From an uncultured Anaerolineae bacterium (lineage in GTDB: Bacteria > Chloroflexota > Anaerolineae > Aggregatilineales > Phototrophicaceae): DNA of 64,000 nt. Numbering within the stretch: position 1 is the stretch's first letter; every line of letters begins with the position of its first letter. The position numbers and the translations under genes are program-made. The DNA lies in contig CALIEB010000014.1 in NCBI GenBank assembly GCA_938022205.1, forward strand, positions 1 to 64,000, written 5' to 3'. This document shows positions 62,769-64,000 of this stretch, in pieces. The notes under the pieces are model-generated. The model did no database searches. It saw only the letters and a list, made by a program, of their open reading frames with translations, and was not told the origin of the DNA.

Positions 62769-64000
62769 ATGTCAAAACGTCAAACAACGGGTATGCCTAA
62801 AGTTCGCAAGGTGGACGAAGCCGCCAAAGGTCAGCCAACGTTTTTCGACAAACTCTTGGGCAATCCCACCACGCGCATTGAGCGTGAAGAAGCCATCAAT
62901 CGCCTCATCATTCGCGGAGTGGGCGCGCTCATTGTCGTGGTTGCCGTGCTTATCACCTTTAGCGTGGTTTATGACCAAATTATTGTTCCCAACCAAACGG
63001 TTGCTACTGTCAACGGCGAAGCCATTCGCGTATCGGAGTTCCGCGAGCGCGTGCTGTTCGAGCGCGCCCGCCTTGTGAACGACCTCAACAGCATCGCCTC
63101 GCAGGCGCAAGCCTTCGGCATGGATGTCAACCAACTGTTCACAAGCGAACCCTACGCCACATGGCTCAACGAGGTCAACTTCCCTGACCAGCTGGGGCGG
63201 CGCGTGCTGGATGACCTTGTCAACGACACCCTAGCGCGCCAAGAAGCCGCCAAGCTCAACGTGGTTGTCGACGACGCAGCTGTACAAGCGCAAATCAACA
63301 GCTTCTTCAACTACGACCCCACCGCTGTAGCGTTGATTGGTGCCGAACCGACCGAAACGCCTATCCCGACTGAAACGCCCACGCCTTTTGTGTCGCCAAC
63401 CCCGTCGCCGACTGCTACTAGCACGCCGCTGCCGACCGCCACGCCCACGCCTAACCCAGAAGCGACCGCCGAAGCCACGCAAGAACCTGTCGAACCTACG
63501 CCGACGTTCCCGCCCGTGCCAACGCGCAGCCAAGAGGAAGTGCGCAGTCAATTTGAAGAACAAGTGCGCAACTACCGCAGCGGGCTGCAGCGGTCTAGCG
63601 GCGTAACCGGCGCGACGATTGACGCTTATTTTGAACGCCTTGCCCTGCAAGACGCTATCGCCAAAGCGTTGACCAACGGCGGCGAAACCACAACTTATGT
63701 CAACGTCCGCCACATCCTCGTAGCGACGCTTGAAGAGGCGTTGGATGTCATCGCAGCGTTAGAAAAAGGCGAATCGTTTGCGGCATTGGCGCGCGCTGTC
63801 TCGAGCGACACCGGCAGCGGCGCGAACGGCGGCGAACTAGGTTGGAGCCCTGCTAGCAACTACGTGCCAGAGTTTAAGGCTGCCGCGCTTACGCTGCCGA
63901 TTGGCGAAATTAGTGAACCTGTACAAACCCAGTTTGGCTACCACATTCTCCAAGTGCGCGGACGCGAAGAGCGTGCCATCGCGCCGAACGACCGCAGCCG
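62769..64000 (+). CDS. PpiC/SurA-type peptidyl-prolyl isomerase, 3' end missing
   Basis: The frame is open to the window edge, giving 410 residues. A membrane anchor (about 51-72) is followed by a SurA-N-like chaperone domain (about 75-180) that is interrupted by a Thr/Pro/Ala linker (about 197-260). The parvulin domain starts near 318 with Y-V-N-V-R-H-I-L-V and includes G-E-L-G-W (about 356) and F-G-Y-H-I-L-Q (about 389-395). It would fold exported proteins outside the membrane. It follows rpsR after 59 nt with a GC-rich hairpin between; GGAG lies just upstream. Confidence 0.85.
   Translation, partial: MSKRQTTGMPKVRKVDEAAKGQPTFFDKLLGNPTTRIEREEAINRLIIRGVGALIVVVAVLITFSVVYDQIIVPNQTVATVNGEAIRVSEFRERVLFERARLVNDLNSIASQAQAFGMDVNQLFTSEPYATWLNEVNFPDQLGRRVLDDLVNDTLARQEAAKLNVVVDDAAVQAQINSFFNYDPTAVALIGAEPTETPIPTETPTPFVSPTPSPTATSTPLPTATPTPNPEATAEATQEPVEPTPTFPPVPTRSQEEVRSQFEEQVRNYRSGLQRSSGVTGATIDAYFERLALQDAIAKALTNGGETTTYVNVRHILVATLEEALDVIAALEKGESFAALARAVSSDTGSGANGGELGWSPASNYVPEFKAAALTLPIGEISEPVQTQFGYHILQVRGREERAIAPNDRS

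Overview
This window looks like the chromosome of a member of the Chloroflexota, probably an Anaerolineae-like lineage. The evidence is indirect. The genes are of bacterial type with G+C in the high fifties by eye (not computed). There are Thr/Pro-rich linkers in exported proteins, DUF4397/SH3 cell-surface proteins, a baseplate-J-like membrane protein beside ruvX, long GT-C/YfhO membrane proteins, and a BTAD-type regulator. There is no rRNA operon, phage, transposase or CRISPR array. The window is ordinary chromosome, densely packed; only the thi leader gap exceeds about 300 bases without a gene.

Layout: 1-7 kb holds the end of a NERD-like gene, a GT-C glycosyltransferase, a minus-strand SPFH / helical protein / zinc-ribbon membrane protein trio, a LysM-glycosidase and a Ser/Thr kinase with a heptad-encoding DNA repeat. 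7-10.5 kb has a dGTPase-like HD protein, a coiled-coil protein and a SAM hydroxide adenosyltransferase. 10.5-13.4 kb is a hisHAFIE operon preceded by a histidine-rich leader peptide and an intrinsic terminator (an attenuator). 13.4-17.5 kb is a lipid block: a hotdog thioesterase and two tandem acyl-CoA ligases. 17.5-21.8 kb has a membrane protein, a BTAD regulator, tRNA-Arg(TCT) and gyrB. 21.8-24.7 kb is a minus-strand thiamine uptake unit (TPP riboswitch, thiB, thiP). 24.8-31 kb has an ADP-ribosylglycohydrolase, a C-terminal processing protease, secG, an orphan peptide-binding protein, a cyclic-nucleotide-binding protein and tyrS. 31-39 kb is alaS, baseplate-J-like protein, ruvX, mltG, a small lipoprotein and pyrimidine-nucleoside phosphorylase. 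39-46 kb has a DsbA-like protein, an isochorismatase-fold hydrolase, a solitary CpaF-like ATPase joined to a nicotinate phosphoribosyltransferase, a PfkB kinase and ahcY. 46-51 kb has two large DUF4397 surface proteins. 51-54 kb has rmd-gmd (GDP-D-rhamnose), tatD and an exported repeat protein. 54.5-61.4 kb is a translationally coupled envelope-polysaccharide operon (GT2, GT-C, YfhO, O-antigen ligase). 61.4-64 kb is rpsF-ssb-rpsR and the start of a PpiC-type isomerase.

Themes: surface glycan assembly (54-61 kb plus gmd/rmd), adenosine/SAM turnover (SAM hydrolase, ahcY, PfkB kinase), NAD salvage, and translation. Promoters recur as an extended -10 form TGnTATAAT, often with a poor -35 box.

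The most unusual findings are: (1) a his attenuator whose leader peptide begins within 1-4 nt of the predicted transcription start; (2) a 14-bp perfect inverted repeat around an extended -10 box before rmd; (3) very strong avoidance of the words GGCC and GATC, with several surviving GGCC sites at Trp-Pro codon pairs where they cannot be avoided; (4) the SPFH three-gene module and the CpaF/NAPRT pairing.
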